Origin: Anaerolineae bacterium
Lineage (GTDB): Bacteria; Chloroflexota; Anaerolineae; UBA1429
DNA length: 6,649 nucleotides
Direction: 5' to 3'
Assembly: GCA_016928125.1 (NCBI GenBank)
Contig: JAFGLK010000210.1
Location: 1 to 6,649 of the forward strand
Position numbers and translations under genes: made by a program
Part shown: piece after piece, positions 6,087-6,649 of the stretch
Layout of the letters: every line of letters begins with the position of its first letter
Position numbering within the stretch: the first letter of the stretch is position 1
Notes under the pieces: model-generated
Databases searched by the model: none
What the model was told of the DNA's origin: nothing
Seen by the model: the letters and a program-made list of their open reading frames with translations, nothing else

Positions 6087-6215
6087 ATGACGCGAGCTGC
6101 ACCCGACATACCATCCGCAAGCATCGGCGGTTCTATCTTTTTGTGGGCACCAGAGGCCAAGACCCTCTGGTGCGTTTGTGTTGGGGAAGGGGGTACGGCA
6201 TGGATTCGGGCATGA
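6087..6215 (+). CDS. Possible 42-residue leader peptide upstream of the SWIM gene
   Basis: An ATG at 6087 follows AAGGAG (6075-6080) at an ideal six-base distance and lies about 18 bases after the predicted transcription start. The frame runs 42 codons, contains three tryptophans (W20, W28, W39) and C29-V-C31, and ends at TGA 6213-6215. That is 16 bases inside the SWIM gene but in another frame. I recognise no family. Codons 21-29 form a perfect RNA hairpin, so translation of the frame would open it. It may be a translated leader that controls the next gene, a small protein, or an accidental frame. The good ribosome-binding site is the main evidence. Confidence 0.38.
   Translation: MTRAAPDIPSASIGGSIFLWAPEAKTLWCVCVGEGGTAWIRA
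6147..6173 (+). promoter_or_regulatory. 10-bp leader hairpin, candidate attenuator
   Basis: GCACCAGAGG (6147-6156) pairs perfectly with CCTCTGGTGC (6164-6173) around a seven-base loop, CCAAGAC. GTTTGTGTT follows directly, a broken U-tract that could make it a weak terminator. The hairpin ends ten bases before the purine-rich ribosome-binding site of the SWIM gene (6183-6193) and lies inside the 42-codon leader frame. It could attenuate transcription, protect the RNA or affect access to the ribosome-binding site. Confidence 0.6.
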
Positions 6216-6457
6216 TCAGCAAGATCCAGAAGGCCAAGATGTACGCCGAGGAGCCGGAGCGGGTCACCTTTCAGACTTTCAGGGTGACGTTCCAGGGGGA
6301 GCACAGCAGCTACCAGGTGAGCTATGAGCAGGGCACCTGGTCGTGTGGTTGTCTCTTCTTCCAGCAGCGAGGAGTATGCAGTCACACCATGGCGATGGAG
6401 CGACTCCTCGGGCCCATGCTCCAGCGAGTACCGGCCGAGCCCGAAGTCGCTAGCTGA
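6200..6457 (+). CDS. Small stand-alone SWIM zinc-finger protein
   Basis: The product has 85 residues. The SWIM signature CxCx(7-10)CxH is complete: WSCGC (C49, C51), eight residues, then CSH (C60, H62), followed by the helix TMAMERLL (63-70). SWIM domains bind zinc and are linked to DNA or protein interaction, for example in SWI2/SNF2 proteins and bacterial recombination-related proteins. Here the domain is nearly the whole protein. It is preceded by a basic helix, ISKIQKAKMYAEEPER (6-21), and beta-rich FQTFRVTFQGEHSSYQVSYE (24-43). I believe similar small proteins occur in Chloroflexota, mostly without assigned function. The ATG at 6200 is chosen because GGGGAAGGGGG (6183-6193) precedes it; the frame stays open upstream to a GTG at 6143 in the hairpin region. 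It has its own promoter and terminator. Confidence 0.85.
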   Translation: MDSGMISKIQKAKMYAEEPERVTFQTFRVTFQGEHSSYQVSYEQGTWSCGCLFFQQRGVCSHTMAMERLLGPMLQRVPAEPEVAS

Positions 6458-6475
6458 CCACACGTACGGACCGCG

Positions 6476-6515
6476 GATTCGCCAGGCGCTCAAGGCACCT
6501 GGCGAGTCTTTTTTT
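6476..6515 (+). terminator. Strong intrinsic terminator after the SWIM gene
   Basis: An 11-bp stem pairs 6476-6486 (GATTCGCCAGG) with 6498-6508 (CCTGGCGAGTC). It includes one G-U pair and an 11-base loop, and seven T follow at 6509-6515. It lies 19 bases after the stop codon and clearly ends the rightward SWIM transcript. Confidence 0.92.
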
Positions 6516-6542
6516 GCCAGGATGGCACACGTCGCCTATGAT
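6514..6542 (+). promoter_or_regulatory. Sigma-70-type promoter for acpS
   Basis: TTGCCA (6514-6519; five of six) and TATGAT (6537-6542; five of six) are separated by 17 bases. The -35 begins in the last two T of the terminator's T-run, so the two units are packed without spare sequence. Transcription would start near 6549, about 54 bases before the ATG at 6603. Confidence 0.65.
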
Positions 6543-6602
6543 GAGGTCCAAGATGCTGGCCAGTCGAAGTGCTGGTCGCCTGGAATCGAGGGTAGTGAGC
6601 GC

Positions 6603-6649
6603 ATGCTCAGCGTCGGCGTTGACATCATCGAGATCGCACGCATCGGCCG
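6603..6649 (+). CDS. acpS: Holo-[acyl-carrier-protein] synthase, N-terminal fragment (gene runs off the right edge)
   Basis: Only 15 codons are in the window. MLSVGVDIIEIARIG is the highly conserved first strand of AcpS, with D7 at the Mg2+-binding position (E. coli has GLGTDIVEIARIE). AcpS transfers the 4'-phosphopantetheine arm from coenzyme A to the serine of acyl carrier protein, activating fatty-acid synthesis. GAGGG (6588-6592) lies ten bases before the ATG, and the gene has its own promoter. The family is very likely despite the short length. Completeness cannot be judged. Confidence 0.85.
   Translation, partial: MLSVGVDIIEIARIG

Overview
The window is GC-rich, compactly coded bacterial DNA. 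The gene families suggest a member of the Chloroflexota (Anaerolineae or a related class). The basis is a small stand-alone SWIM zinc-finger protein and a non-HemE URO-D-family protein, both of a kind I associate with that phylum. This taxonomic call is inference. No mobile element, CRISPR array, tRNA or rRNA is visible.

Layout. Bases 1-122 hold the last 39 codons of an unidentified gene, whose stop overlaps the start of the next by four bases (ATGA). That next gene (119-1006, +) encodes a complete homologue of the ArmA/Rmt/Sgm 16S rRNA m7G1405 methyltransferases, the family that gives high-level aminoglycoside resistance. It runs tail-to-tail into an exodeoxyribonuclease III gene (1806-1021, -). 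A 254-bp region carries two outward-facing sigma-70-type promoters, one for the exonuclease and one for a rightward cluster. The cluster is a URO-D-fold protein (2061-3110), a PhnP-like metallo-beta-lactamase-fold hydrolase (3198-4031) and a major-facilitator transporter (4028-5293). The last two overlap by four bases. A nitroreductase-family gene (5832-5290, -) converges on the transporter, and the two share a CTAG as both stop codons.

The right end is the most structured part. Two adjacent inverted repeats lie upstream of the nitroreductase. A near-consensus rightward promoter (6034-6062) is followed by a 130-base leader with a well-spaced Shine-Dalgarno, a 42-codon reading frame and a perfect 10-bp hairpin. 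This leader precedes an 85-residue SWIM zinc-finger protein (6200-6457), and the arrangement looks like an attenuator or translationally coupled leader. A strong intrinsic terminator (6476-6515) follows. Its T-run doubles as the -35 region of a good promoter for the next gene, which begins at 6603 and is recognisable from 15 codons as holo-ACP synthase (acpS).

Functionally the genes do not form one pathway. They cover rRNA modification or drug resistance, DNA repair, an uncharacterised hydrolase-transporter pair, a flavoenzyme, a putative zinc-binding small protein and lipid-cofactor maturation. The points most worth following are the G1405 methyltransferase homologue outside any visible aminoglycoside cluster and the leader of the SWIM gene.
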